Source: Cyathus striatus (taxonomy: Eukaryota > Basidiomycota > Agaricomycetes > Agaricales > Nidulariaceae). From it: 64,000 bases of DNA. Made by a program: the position numbers and the translations under genes. The DNA is taken from positions 2,666,001-2,730,000 of the forward strand of contig JAOVFP010000006.1 in assembly GCA_025738555.1 (NCBI GenBank), written 5' to 3'. Shown here in pieces: positions 23,314-35,390 of the stretch; position 1 is the stretch's first letter, and each line of letters starts with the position of its first letter. The notes under the pieces were generated by a model, which worked only from the letters and a program-made list of their open reading frames with translations, made no database searches and was not told where the DNA came from.

Positions 23314-25586
23314 TCAATTCTTACCCATCATCTGCTTCCCCAACTCAACCTTCTCTTCATCATGTCCCAACTTGCCACTAATAACTTTAATCTCGCCTTT
23401 AATCTTATCCATGAACCCATGTTTCTCCTTCCCACCAGCACTACCCGTCTTCGACGAATTATTATCACCTGAAGCAGATGATTCTCCGGCTGAGGAAGGA
23501 ACACGAGCCGTCGTGGCACCTGCATCGTGTGTAGGATCGGATTTGGTGGGTCCAGTTGGCATATCGGAGTGGTCTTTAACGGGGGTGGTGGAAGAAGCCT
23601 GTTTATCACCTGCGCCGAAAGGGCCCTCGTGTCCTGTCGTAGCGCGTGTGGAAGTGGGTGTATCTGTACCTCAATCGTTAATTCAAATGTAAATCGGAGA
23701 CGAAACATACAAACCGATATTTTGATTCTGTAGCCCCTTTTCATCCACCGGTTGACCTTTCCACTCGCCTCCTGGAGATGAGAAGGGATGCGTGCGTGCC
23801 TGAGCGTTCAATTTCTACAGTATAAGAACCGCGTTAGCACTCTTATCATAACTCCTGTGAACATAGGGAGAGAGACAAACCTGGTTGGCACTAACACCTC
23901 TCATTTCCCTCATCCCAGAGCTCTGCTCCCTCTCCGCCCCCATACCAGGAACCTGGTTCTCATCTCTCTTCCCGGTGGTATGTTGAACGCCAAGCCTCAT
24001 CGCCGCAAAGGTATCTTTCGTCTCCTGCACAGCTCCCTTCTCTTCGTTGTCCTTCGATGCGAATATATGAGAGGCAGTGGAAGGGGATCCCTTAGCCCCA
24101 CCTGTAATCCCCGTTTTATATTCCTGGTCCTGGCCCTCGGAGAAAGTAGAAGTTGAGGTGGTCGTGGAATCTTGACCTCGACCTACAAGTGAGCCTGGAA
24201 GTGTACGCGTTGAAGCTTTACTGTCCGCTCCAAGAGATGCGGTTGTAGGAGCGCTTGGGAGGTCTTTGTTCACACCTACTTGAGCATTATTAAGAGACAA
24301 AGAACCCAAAGGATCGAAGAGGAAACTACGTACCTCGCTGCGTACCGATCTCAGCATCGCCCTGATTATGATCCCCCGGTACCACTCCAACACCCATACT
24401 CATTCCGCCTCCCGAAGACCTATTTGCCTCAGCTTGTCCTTTCGTCCGTTCCGAATCCTCGTACGTAGGCAACCCCGCGACGCGTGTTTCTTCCGGAAGT
24501 TTAGCTAGGCTCGTCCCGTGGAGATCAGCAACACCACCCGTCGTAGCAGTCTCATGTGTACGTGCGAAAGGCGGAAGCGCTACTGCTGTTCCACAGGGTA
24601 GAGGGCCCGTTGCAGTATGCGTGGATGGGGTATGCCCTTCTTCTTGTGATGGTAGCGTCTTTGGTTGAGTGGATGTGACGGAATGAGATAGGTGCGAAGT
24701 GGAAGTGGATGATGAATTATAGAGTTTATCGTCGGGAAGGACGGCCACACCTTTTTCGCCTGGTGGACCTGGGAGTGAGCCTACGCCTGTATGGCTATGT
24801 GGAGAGGGATTCTGCCCTGTTTCTTCGCTTGGGAGGGTTGTTGTTGGAGATGATGCGGTACCACCGACAGATGCGGCTGAGCAGTAAAAAAATCAGTAAG
24901 GGAACGAGTAAGAACAGGGAAAGAAGGGGCGTACGCAAATAGTTCTTAACACTCTTCGGAATGTACGAAGACATTGTATCCATAACACCCTGCGCGGTGG
25001 GTACATACCCCGCAGTCGACCCGGCCTCTTTAACCTTCTCACCCGACGGTGCATAGCCAGCAGCCGTACTCGCAGCTGATAGTCCCGTATCCTGCATCTG
25101 CTCCGTTGAAGGGGAATAGTCGAATGCAGTTCCAGCATCTGTAACTCCCAGGTCTTTAACTTCCCCTGCAAAAGGCGCATGCTCGTATTCGTTCTTGGCG
25201 CTTTGTACGCCTGCGCCAGCTACGTTGCCAGCGAGCATCCCTACGTCCTGAGCTGCCTTCTGCGTTGTTCCTGGTGCGGGCTTCTCTTTCGTGTCTTTAT
25301 GAGAGGATACGTTGCCCAAGGCAAAGTCGGGAGTGGATGTGTGTGAAAGGGCAGTGCGGAAGGGGTTGGTATTGTTGTCGGGTTGCGTGATGGTAGGGTA
25401 GAGCGTGTGAGTAGACAGAGGGGACGATTCGTTAGGTGTGTTGGTGAACTGGGAGGGAGACGAGATAGGCTCCCTGGTCGATGTCGTTGTCGTGATCGTC
25501 TCTTTTACAGGAGTCGATCCCTCGAGTGGAGAGCCTTGGGTTGCTGCTTTGGAATCGCGGGCTGCTGGTAGCTGTATAGATGCCAT
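23314..25586 (-). CDS. LEA-like disordered repeat protein, copy A (intact)
   Basis: Five exons: 25586..24935, 24876..24334, 24278..23881, 23814..23715, 23663..23314 (introns 51-66 bp), 681 codons in frame including the stop. The protein is hydrophilic and rich in Ser, Thr, Pro, Gly and Glu. Exon 1 contains a repeated module of the type GYAPSGEKVKEAGSTA / DYSPSTEQMQD. Exon 2 has twice the motif TLPSxExGxxPSxHTxTGxLP followed by GVAVLPDDK. The C-terminus KHGFMDKIKGEIKVISGKLG plus HDEEK is shared with copies B and C. Similarity to LEA or hydrophilin stress proteins is inference from composition and repeats, and I do not know a named family. A TATAAA lies about 95 bp upstream of the ATG (25684-25679). 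It is opposite in strand to copies B, C and the fragment at 55330. Confidence 0.85.
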
Positions 25587-25599
25587 ATTGGAAGAAAGT

Positions 25600-26740
25600 A
25601 GTGACTAGTGATATGGCTAGATGGAAAGTGTAAAGTTGAGAATATTGAAGATTATGAAGTACGATAGAAAGACTTACATTTATAAGTAAAATACCCATTA
25701 CTCCATGGGAGTGTAGAATGATGATGTCATCTATAGCGATGACGAGTCGTTTAGTCGAATTCCATGGGACTTTCAATTTATACGGAAATATTGCGGATGC
25801 TGTGAGATGCTGTGTAGTATGGAATCTAGAGTGAGGACATGGCTAGACATGGTGGTCGAGAGCGAAGTTAGGCTGCGGAACGTGCCGGTGTCGAACGCGC
25901 GTCGCGTTGACAACTTAAACAACGCGCTTGTTTGGGGTTCCCACGCATTTCAAGCGCTCAATTCAGACGCTCAGCAGTTCCGAGTGCTGCACCCAATACT
26001 TACCTCAGTGCACTCTCCACTGCTTATTTCAACGTTCCTCTAATATAAACGTATACTTAGGTAGGTTCCAGTACAATTCTACATTAGATTAATAAAAAAT
26101 CGTTACATGGTATAACTAACATCAAATCTGCACATGCAAGGGTCTGATAGTCAAGCTGATTAGCACGATTTCCGTTACCCGATCTCAATTACACAAAGGT
26201 CAATGTCAAAGTTACTCCTTAAACTTGACATCGGACTCTTTGTCGGATGTTGTGTTCAGAACTTTTTTGAGTTTAAATTTCACACAGCTACATAAATCTA
26301 ACTGCTGGGATGGATACCATGACGATCTGATAGCACACGTAGTAGTGCGCTCACAAGCTACATATGCGTTACATGCTCCATACAACCAGTGGATGTTAGA
26401 TTGTCGTTTAGTAATTGTGTTGCACTGCTAATTTTTTTTGACTAATGTGCATGCGAAAGTCAAATTCACCTGGTACTGTGCATTCAGAAGCATACAACAT
26501 TATCTGAATGCATTTGAAATTGTGGCAATACCTGTCGAACTTAGGCCAAACACTATTAATTTTATAAACGGCCTGATTGCACAGGAGCTTACATGCCACA
26601 TATCTCATATCGAACTTTGGCCATTGGAGCTTATTTAGCTGACATTCAGTGCACCTAATATATCCCCAGTTCGTCTTTTTTGTCGTACAACTGAACCCTC
26701 AGAGCTACTTAAATAAATAAAATGTGTTGTGTTCGGTATC
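25600..26740. other. 5' flank of LEA-like copy A; no gene
   Basis: About 1.1 kb upstream of copy A. From about 25780 onward it is recognisably duplicated, with heavy divergence, at 35385-36200 (shared blocks such as CGCTCAGCAGT, CTGCACATGCAAGGG and GATCTGATAGCACACGTAGTAGT). Short open frames here have no support. Confidence 0.5.
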
Positions 26741-26826
26741 GGTCTGATGGAACAGTACTATACTCCGATGTTCAACGTTCAAACGTTCAAGCGTCACAAG
26801 TCCTCGTTCAACTCGAGATCAGACCA
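26741..26826 (+). repeat. tRNA-like repeat (SINE head)
   Basis: It starts GGTCTGATGG and ends CTCGTTCAACTCGAGATCAGACCA. The 7-bp acceptor-like ends GGTCTGA/TCAGACC pair perfectly, and a T-arm-like stem-loop with TTCAACT loop precedes the 3' end. Confidence 0.7.
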
Positions 26827-27004
26827 ATGGAACGGTTGCAAAGTAGGATATTTTGATGTATGCATTTGAACAGCCTAATTACACATGAGATTATATATCG
26901 GACATCTGTAACTTTTTGTGGTACAACTGAGTCCTCGGAGGTACTTCAATATAGCATATGTACTATATTCGGTATCGGTCTGATGCACCAGTGGCTGTCT
27001 TTGC

Positions 27005-27977
27005 GATTGATCGCTGTCGGTAAGCAGCGGGTGCGCAATGTTTCATCACCAGGAGCTTGATTGATTGCGATTTGAGTCTGGCGCGATCAATAAATTACAA
27101 TGTATTCACTCTGAAATCAATTAGAAGTATGTAGTTATAAATCAATGGATATATAATTGGGATCTATCATGTGAAGTGCGAAATCATTCAATAAATGGAA
27201 TCAATACTGTATCTGAATCAATAAAAATTAAATCAATAGGAAATGTAATGTAATCCTTCAAATAAATGGTCCCCAATGGCGGGATCCACGTGCAAGTAGG
27301 GTTTTTAACCACATGTACTTTAATCGGTAGGCTATCCGGTCTTGTATATCTAACGCGCTTTGCTATACTTAACCTCTAATTTACTACTACTATTACGGAC
27401 TTCGTGAAATAAAGGACTTCCATGTTCCCCCTCATCCACACATTTCCTGTTAGATAATTTATAAAATTATTGTATTTAAACACTAAATAATGTTAGAATC
27501 CGTATTTAGCTTAATTATGCACTGAACCACCGTTGCAATGTGTAGATGAAGATATAAGAGAACATGCTTCATTTCACAAAGTCCGTAGTAATAGTAGTGA
27601 AATAGACGTTAAATACAGCGAAGCGCGTTAGATATACAAGACCGGATAGCCTACTGGTTAAGTACATGTGGTTAAAAACCCTACTTGCACGTGGATCCCG
27701 CCATTGGGGACCATTTATTTGAAGGATTACATTACATTTCCTATTGATTTAATTTTTATTGATTCAGATACAGTATTGATTCCATTTATTGAATGATTTC
27801 GCACTTCACATGATAGATCCCAATTATATATCCATTGATTTATAACTACATACTTCTAATTGATTTCAGAGTGAATACATTGTAATTTATTGATCGCGCC
27901 AGACTCAAATCGCAATCAATCAAGCTCCCGGTGGTGAAACATTGCGCACCCCCGCTGCTTACCGACAGTGATTGATC
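27005..27977. mobile_element. Palindromic foldback MITE, about 970 bp
   Basis: The arms 27019-27408 and 27579-27963 are near-perfect reverse complements over about 385 bp, joined by a spacer of about 170 bp. They begin GGTAAGCAGCGGG and end CCGCTGCTTACC. The outer 14 bases GATTGATCGCTGTC and GACAGTGATTGATC also pair imperfectly. There is no coding sequence. A shorter element with the same termini lies at 54764-55072. It sits between two tRNA-like repeats. Confidence 0.85.
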
Positions 27978-27994
27978 ACAATGATAGCCATGAC

Positions 27995-28071
27995 TCTCTG
28001 ATGGCACAGTACCAAGTACCACATTCAGGAGGTATTTTCGTATGCGGTTCTCGTTCGACTCGAGGTTAGAC
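27995..28071 (+). repeat. tRNA-like repeat (SINE head)
   Basis: CTCTGATGGCACAG at the 5' side and GGTTCTCGTTCGACTCGAGG plus TTAGAC at the 3' side. The SINE-body motif AATATTTTGCTGATG follows at about 28090. Another truncated head (GGTCTGATGCACCAGTGG) lies at 26977, left of the palindromic MITE. Confidence 0.6.
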
Positions 28072-29326
28072 TATTCCTGTTGCGTTTCTGAAGTAATATT
28101 TTGCTGATGTGAGTGGCGGCGTGGCCCATATCTGCAAGATGGCATTTGTCTTGTTGATGTAATAAAGCCAAGGCTATAACTATGTATTACAATGTTCTGA
28201 TAGCTTTTTCATTTATCACTACTTGCAACTTGCGTGGCTCATGCATCAGCAAACCATGGGTGTGCTACACGGCTCTAGGTAGTACTGTATAGCATCATAG
28301 TATAAAAACAAAGTGTACCCTTTATGTAGCATTGTATAGGTACTTGAGCTAATTGTGTAGATCTATATTGTGCTATATGTTGCTATGGAGAACTATGTAA
28401 TAGTATGGAGCACTATGAATCTCTATAGAGGCCTTTCTAGTCTTCTAAGCATGCTATGAATTGCTATATAGTCCACTATGTATTCTATGACACTCTTAAG
28501 AGTGTCTGCTTCAATGTCGCAATGTATTTGAATACTTATATAAGTCATGAATTAGAGATGTAGTATATTTGTCAAAGTAATAGATAAATTTAGAATGAAG
28601 AGAAGAGCTCGAAAAATAATTCAAGAGCTTCAGCTTGTTCATGATGTTCACATGCTAACATCACTCCCAGGTATTCTTCAAATTAAAATACCACACAGAT
28701 TATAAATCATCCATTTACTGTATTCTAGGGCTCTTCGAAACCTACTGCATGCACACCAGGGATGCTGGTACACTCACTGGCAGTTGTAAAGCATCTATGA
28801 CCTAAAACCCACCCCCCACCACCCCATGCTTCTTCAGTAGTCTTTTCCGTTATCATTTTATGTTGTAATTGTCGACTTACAGTTGAACCTATAATGGCCC
28901 ATGTTGGGGAAGGATGTTGAGACTCTAGAGTTACAAGTCAGTTCACACTTTAGCATTATTATTTCCAGAAGCATCTAGAAAGACGTGAAAAAAGTGCAGC
29001 TGTGTGATTACTGTACACCATATTGGTCAAGTAAAAGTAGACTTAGATAATTGTAGATAGTTGTACATAGCTAGACCACCGACGTACTTAGCAGTGTATG
29101 GTAGCTTTAAATAGAAAAAAATCCCTTTCTGTATTGACTAATACTATAAGTATATTCCGGATCATATTGTTCGTCACACATCCTGTGCATTTATATTCGA
29201 AATTACGTGCTATTACGCATGCGATGCAGAAAGTAGCGCTTTGATCAAAATATTGATGTGAGCCTTTTGTCATCGCAGAGATTAGCAATATGCTGCAATA
29301 ACGTAAGCATATGTGGGACTTTAAAG
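28072..29326. other. Non-coding, with a CTATG-rich degenerate repeat
   Basis: Positions 28270-28500 are dominated by loose repeats of GCTATG / CTATGTA / AGTATGG. No gene is visible. The remainder to the DUF6533-like stop at 29327 shows nothing I can name. Confidence 0.45.
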
Positions 29327-30901
29327 TTATATAGCTCTCGTACTTGAACTCAGCGTCGTAACTGAGGCCATCTGAGCTTTAGAACCCTCCTCGCGGGCGT
29401 GGAGAACCACCCGACATGCAAATATTGAATGTAATACTCGTCCAATTCTACAGGATACGGTAAGATTTCATGTTTCATGGGAAATAACAGTCACTTACTC
29501 GACTATGAGCGGAGCATAGTCGCTCTAAATCGAGAAAATCGGTGAGACGTTGTATGGTTATATGCATACGGTCAGTGGTTAACCTACCGTTGTATTCGTG
29601 ACTACTACTATGTTTGCTAAAGCCACCACTAAAAACGTAGATGACGTTTGTTCAAGGCTATTCGAATTGCCGAAGTCCGATCATACATACCGAAGATATA
29701 TACGTAATAAATAACTCCTGTTCATTTTAAGTACAAGCCGAAGAACCAATTTTCAATTCTTACCATCGCGTAAAACCATACGAACAAAGCTTGAGGATCC
29801 TTGTTTGACTGATAATTATTACAATATATTCAGGGATTAGAAGAACCTGACATTACTTACAAGAGTGGTAGGCGGGCACGACCATAAGTCCCATGTTGAC
29901 TATATCATACACCCATAAGTATTCTTAGCTAGTATCTGTACGCATAGCTTGGCATACCAGCATCATAAGCGAAAAGAAGACTCCAATCTATAATAAGTAG
30001 ATTGCTTTTTGCACTTGTGACCAAGCATTCCTGCAGTATGGGGAGTAAGGAGTTTTGGAGTACAACTGAATCGTATGCAAGATTAGTGGTGTGATATCAT
30101 GATAAGGTTGGTAAGGCATACATGTCATTGAATTAAGGAACCTGGCAACTGCTATAACAGCTCCAACCCACACTCCTATATAACAAGCTCCCAACACCAC
30201 TCCAAGCCACCGTCGACTTCCGCAAATTGCCCATGTACGAATGGTCAATACAGCTTTGGGACATGTGAGTAAAACCAGGTTTGTTATTTAAACTCATCCA
30301 AATCACCTTCTGCTGCAGCCATGCCAATCATGAGAAGCCCTTTGTAGAAATTTAATTTCCTAAGAGGAAATTAATAACAATCCTCACATACACGTTGAAA
30401 CTCCGTATAACGATTTACATCTTATTGCTGACTCATCTGGTAGCAATTGGCCTAGTGCCCACAGCTAACATTAGTTAAGCTCAGAACGATTAGAAGCGTA
30501 GGTTCGTACCTATCATCGCCATCGTGGTGTCCAGAAAAGGAAAATATCGAGTAAGCATATATAATACTTTCACGGTGCTCCACGGTGCATTCCAGATGAA
30601 ATTGACTTCCAAATCGAATGTCAGTAAGTAATCATAAACCTTTGGAGTGTACACATGAAGGTCCCAATGTCTTTGAAGTGATATTTAAAAAATACCTGCC
30701 ATTAACGCAAAAGCTGTAACTGAACCGCTAACATTCAGTGTCTGGATAATCTAGAACTCTTTAAGCAGCCTACCACGGAGCTCCTTTAAAGAAGATAAGC
30801 CTTTTAAGCCGAATATAATAGTTGAAACTCACATTTAACATTCGTAAATGTTCTAGTGCTACCACAATCTCCTGAAGAAGCTCGGCCAGAGGTGATTCCA
30901 T
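29327..30901 (-). CDS. DUF6533-like seven-helix membrane protein, gene 1
   Basis: Thirteen exons: 30901..30833, 30741..30700, 30639..30510, 30451..30392, 30339..30307, 30253..30122, 30065..29958, 29899..29861, 29808..29764, 29717..29691, 29628..29588, 29524..29499, 29447..29327. They total 291 codons (290 residues). The N-terminus has the family signature VYDYLLTFDLEVNFIWNAPW. Helices follow: YGVSTWLLMIGMAAAEAVL with TIRTWAICG, VVLGACYIGVWVGAVIAVA, IIDWSLLFAYDAVNMGLMVV, then VLRDGVIYYVYIFVVALANI, and the tail GRVLHSIFACRVVLHAREEG. The intron after exon 2 must start GC (ATG|GCAGGT) to keep the frame. The function of this Agaricomycete-rich family is unknown; receptor-like topology is only a resemblance. 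Confidence 0.82.
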
Positions 30902-32129
30902 AGCGGGGATGAATGTAGAAACAGATTTTCTAGGGTGGCTTTTAACGGGTGGGGCAATTATTAATAGTGTAAGGTTACATCAAGTTATGGTATCAGTTAC
31001 TTTCAGTTGTTCAAGTGAGCTGCCTGGCATAGATCTATTATAGTACTTAGAGGAAGACGATCGTGGATGGTGTTCATGTTTTACAGATGGTTAGTCTGAA
31101 TCACATTTTCCGTTGGATTTAGCAGGGACCTAGAAAAATAAGTCAGGGTTAGTGAACCTAATGCTTAAGCACAGTAGAGCGGCTACAGTGGCCATTCAAC
31201 CAAATTAGTCGGTATGGCTTGCGTTGCCTTGTAAGGAATAGTTTAAATGCTTAGCATCATAAGCTTGACAGTAGCAACAGATGTTTGATATCAGAATGAT
31301 TAGATGTCAAGGGGATTGGATACCTGCTGAGATGTAGACAAACATAACCCAATTCATACTACTAATAGAAGCTTCAAGTTTAGAGGTTGAACTAACTACT
31401 AGGTCTTCGCTCCCTATAGGAACCAGATGTCGATAGATGGAAGCAGAGAAACGTTACTGAAACACGGCAATATGAACATTATAATAGACATGTCAATATC
31501 TGGAGTTGGCGCCTCGACAGGCAGTTTACATCAACATCATGTATATAATAACTACATAAGTAATGATGAAGACATGTAAGGCTTATTTTTTCCGGCGGCA
31601 TCGCATTGTGACAATAGCAGTTGGCGATAGATATTTATACCTCACAGTGAGAGGATAGGCTGTTGAGTTGGGGGGGAGGGGCCTACGGACTATATTCCTC
31701 GATCAGTGGATCTGACGCCTCTTGGGTGAACCGGTGACAGGCGACTAGGGCTTGAACTTACCAACTTACTGTAGTAGGAACCGGATGACAATAGATACTT
31801 ACTATAAACTTCTAGTGACAAGGCTTGAGGTTCCCCGAGGTGCTTCCGCTAGATGAGAGGCTGACGTGGATGTAATAATAAATACTATACAACCTGTTCA
31901 AAATTCGCCTGACGAAGTTGGGCTTTAGGGGGGCTGTGGTTTTGAAGGGTAAAATTAGTACATTTTTGCATAGTTATATAATAGGAACCTGAAAATTGAA
32001 TGTTGAACAATCTAACAGAGATCAATTGTGCCCCTCCCATCTATCCCATCAACTCATCATCAGCGGTGACTAGTGACTAGAACTTGAACCTATCAACCTT
32101 CTGTGGTAGACACTGGATGGCTAAAAGAA
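30902..32129. other. No gene; scattered tRNA-like scraps
   Basis: Three short similar stretches near 31385-31440, 31745-31800 and 32080-32130 share a GGAACC(A/G)GATG and TTGAAC pattern resembling the T-arm side of tRNAs in reverse. Nothing longer is recognisable, and open frames are short. Confidence 0.3.
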
Positions 32130-32378
32130 CAAACTGATGTTTTTGTTTCTCCAACCCTTTTTCGTCCACCGGCCGCAGTTGACCTTTCTACTCGCCTCCT
32201 TCAGAAAAGAAAGGATGCGTGCGTGCTTAAGCGTTTAAAAGTTGTAGGCGCCAACACCCAGGAAGTCCAGCCTTTGTGGCGCTCGCGTGGTGCGTAGGGT
32301 AGGATTTAGTGGGTCTAGTTGGCATGTCAAGATGGTATTCGACGGGGTTCGTTGATCCGGCGGTAGAAGACGCCTGTT

Positions 32379-33318
32379 TATGAAGTTCCAAGTGTTGAAA
32401 AAGTCGCGCCCGCCGTAAATCGGTTGTGCCGTGTGCCGTATCTATACTGCATCGTTGGATTGCTGTTTTTTCTTACTCATTTTGTATATTTATGATTAAA
32501 ATATGTACTATATTATATTAAATGCATTTTGACACTGTCATAGGAGATGTATTCTGTCTTTTTGTTATGTTTTTATCATCTGAAGAATAGTTCCCACACT
32601 CCCCCGCGCACTGTTAAGCCTTCCGAAAAGGTACCGAATCTACCGGATAGCGGTTGATTCAAACATATTATATCTCGGTGTATAAAATGCACTGTAGTAT
32701 CGTAAAATATATAATAATATAAAGAATAAACTGGGCACGCAAATGTGTTTAAGCTATAGTTCTAGTAGTTTATGCTAGGTCCCCTCGGTTGTAATATCAC
32801 TCTTCCATGTTTTGTTATAAGTATCCTAACACATTTATGCAACAATGAAGGATCATACTTACAATATCTAAAATTCAATAAGATAGTATATCATTCAAAT
32901 TCTTTACGTTGAATTTATGATCTATTAACTTTTATCTCTCACTTAATCGCAGCTTTACTTGTAAATTATGACTTGTGTCCTATAACCCACAAAATCTTCA
33001 TGGGAATACGAAGAATTCGAGATGCTATATATGAACGCACAGCAAAGGAATTTGAATGTGCATTGAGTTTGACGGTGAGTAATGGTGAGCGGAGGAGCGT
33101 GGGAACTACTTACTTTCCGGTGCTAAAACATACAAAAAGGTGGAAAATACTGTATAAAACAGAGTCAAATGCACTTCATATTATGTAGGAAATATTACAT
33201 TCATATATAAACCGGATGAATTAAGAAAACCAGCAATTCCAATGATACAGTATGGATACGGCACACGACACAACCGATTTACGGCGGGTGCGACTTTTTC
33301 AACACTTGGAACTTCATA
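32379..33318. mobile_element. Non-autonomous TIR element (MITE), 940 bp
   Basis: The left terminus TATGAAGTTCCAAGTGTTGA and its inverse at the right (CACTTGGAACTTCATA) open about 100-bp terminal inverted repeats that also share AAGTCGCGCCCGCCGTAAAT-type sequence with only a few differences. CCTGT occurs immediately outside both ends, compatible with a short target duplication. It interrupts the sequence equivalent to CCTGTTTATCACCTGCGCC of copy A. The interior is AT-rich. A 71-codon frame (32973-33188) has no recognisable motif. Confidence 0.75.
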
Positions 33319-34021
33319 CCTGTCAACCACCTGCGCCGAAGGGACCTTCGTGTCCTGTCGTAGCGCGTGTAGAGGTGTGAGTATCTGCAACATTATCGTT
33401 AGTTCGGACATAAATAAGGAAAGGAGAAAGACATGCCGGCATTTGTTTCTGCAACCCCTGAGTCTCAACCACCTGTCGGCTTTTCCAAACGGCCCCGGAG
33501 AAGCGAAGGGATGTGTACGTGCTTGAGTATTCAAGTTCTTTAGTATAAGAACTCTCTCAGAACGAAACCGAATGAGTGAACGAAGAAAGCGAAACGAACC
33601 TGGTTGGGTACTAACACCCCCCATCTCCCTCATACAAGTGCATCGCCCCCTCTGCTCCCCAGTACCGGGCACATCTTCTAGGTATGTTGAGCCCCACGTC
33701 GCATTACCGCAAAATTATCCTTCGTCTTCTGCGTAGGTCCCTTATTCTCTTCGTGGTCCTCAGATGCGGATGTAGGAGCGGCAGCAGATCCCTTCGAACC
33801 ACCTACGATCCGTTCTGTTCTCGGGGCCCTTGAAAAGTAGAGGTGGAAGTGGTCATGAACTCCCGGTCTGCAATCGAGCCCGGAAGTGTACATTTTGACG
33901 CTTTGCTGCCTTCTCCGAGATACGATGTTATAGGAACGCCCAGAAGATCCTTGTTGACGCGTACATTGAACTTTAGTAAGTAAGAAACAGAGAACCCAAA
34001 GAATCGAACAGGATAAATACT

Positions 34022-35190
34022 TACATCAGTAAATCAGTGAGAAACTCGCTAATAATTATGTGCCTTACAATCAGACGCTCAAATTACTCCAGCTCGGAAG
34101 CGATTACGAGACGTTAGGAGCTCATAGCAACTGTGGTATGTCATCACGATTGGCTCCCAACAATATAAGGTGCTCACTACTTCCCACCACTTTACATTAA
34201 GATCATGATACATCATAACATACTATAATTAATATCACAGTATCAGGATCATGTTATTATGAGCAGTACATGAGCATGTTTGAGCCTGAGCGTCACATAA
34301 TTCTGAGATTAGGATTATAATTGTCCAAAATACACACACAGAGTGCTCATGCTGCCAATTATTTGCCAGAATACACATATTACCGTCGCTAGGTTTAAGA
34401 TCTAAGGCCTAAGGTCCCGCTATAATTTATTGTTACCTTTGGTAGTTGAAACACAAGTATATTAGTAGTCGGAAGTCCCCATATCCGCGTCTGCTATGTA
34501 TGACATCACCAACTCCAAATATACCGAGGATTTCGAAAGGCGTGCCCTAGCGTGTGCACTCAGACTTGGGAGTCGGAGCCCCATGACATCTTACGGCTCC
34601 ATAACCCGGAGTATTTGTAAGAGCGCTCCACATCTAAAAGCATATAAGCAGGCAGAATTTTACTGCATTGAAAGCACTGCCCCACTTGAGCCCCGACTTT
34701 TAAATCTCGTAAGTACCTTTCAATTTGCGCATAATCCCTTTGATTGGCTCCATATCTCAACCACTGCATGCTAGCTACTTAAACTATCCCAGTAGTCCTT
34801 ACTGTCGTTACATGATAGATTACAACATTGTTACATACTATTTGTATATGTAGTATTCAAACAATAAAATAAAATGTAATGTCCTAATGAACAAGTATTG
34901 TTAAGTTCACAACTACATAGTATTGATATCCACAAATCCACCATAGTTACAAGTTCCATATAACTACACAATAAAACATAACTCTATGCAATGTTAGATA
35001 AACTTACAACATATATGTAACCATAGGCTGAATCATGATTTACCATCCAGAATTATCAAGTTGAGGGTAACTCAAGATTCATTATGATCGGTTATGAGAT
35101 GGTCACGATATTATGGTAGATCATGTTAATTGTGGTGCATCGTGATGGGTTATAACGGCTCGCGAGTTGGTCCAAAATTTAGTGATGTAC
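34022..35190. mobile_element. Probable TIR insertion, about 1.17 kb
   Basis: It separates two blocks of the LEA-like pseudogene that are contiguous in copy A. Its ends TACATCAGTAAAT...ACTCGC and the inverse of GCGAG...ATTTAGTGATGTA are imperfect inverted repeats of about 35 bp. The interior is AT-rich, and the open frame at 34496-34774 is unrecognised. Confidence 0.45.
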
Positions 35191-35390
35191 CTCGCTCATG
35201 CTCGTGGCGTATCGATCTCAGCAACACCACCCCTTATACTACTACCCCTTCCGACGCCGTAGTCGTCCAAACTTGACCCATCGTCGTCTCTGCATCTCCC
35301 CTTTGAGGGCAACTGAGCGACCCTCAGCGTCTCCTCTAGCCTCAACTTCTCCAGTGGAGACTCGCAAGACCTGTTGGTGTCATAGCACCT

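Larger units (their letters stand above)
32130..35390 (-). pseudogene. LEA-like copy A paralogue, broken by two insertions
   Basis: Three diverged blocks match copy A in the same orientation: 32130-32378 (end of exon 4 and part of exon 5), 33319-34021 (exons 5 to 3 with their introns, for example CCTGCGCCGAAGG and GGAAGTGTAC) and 35190-35390 (start of the exon 2 side, TCGATCTCAGCA). Stops and frameshifts are frequent. The blocks are separated by a 940-bp TIR element (32379-33318) and a roughly 1.17 kb TIR-like insert (34022-35190). The left block is partly a rearranged repeat of the middle one. The 5' flank of copy A is duplicated beyond 35390, so a whole locus was copied and then decayed. 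Confidence 0.7.

Noticed and set aside
26741..26826. Considered calling the tRNA-like repeats functional tRNA genes
   Set aside because: No copy has a standard 7-base anticodon loop with T at position 33, and lengths vary from 42 to 98 nt. A tRNA-derived repeat is the safer call.
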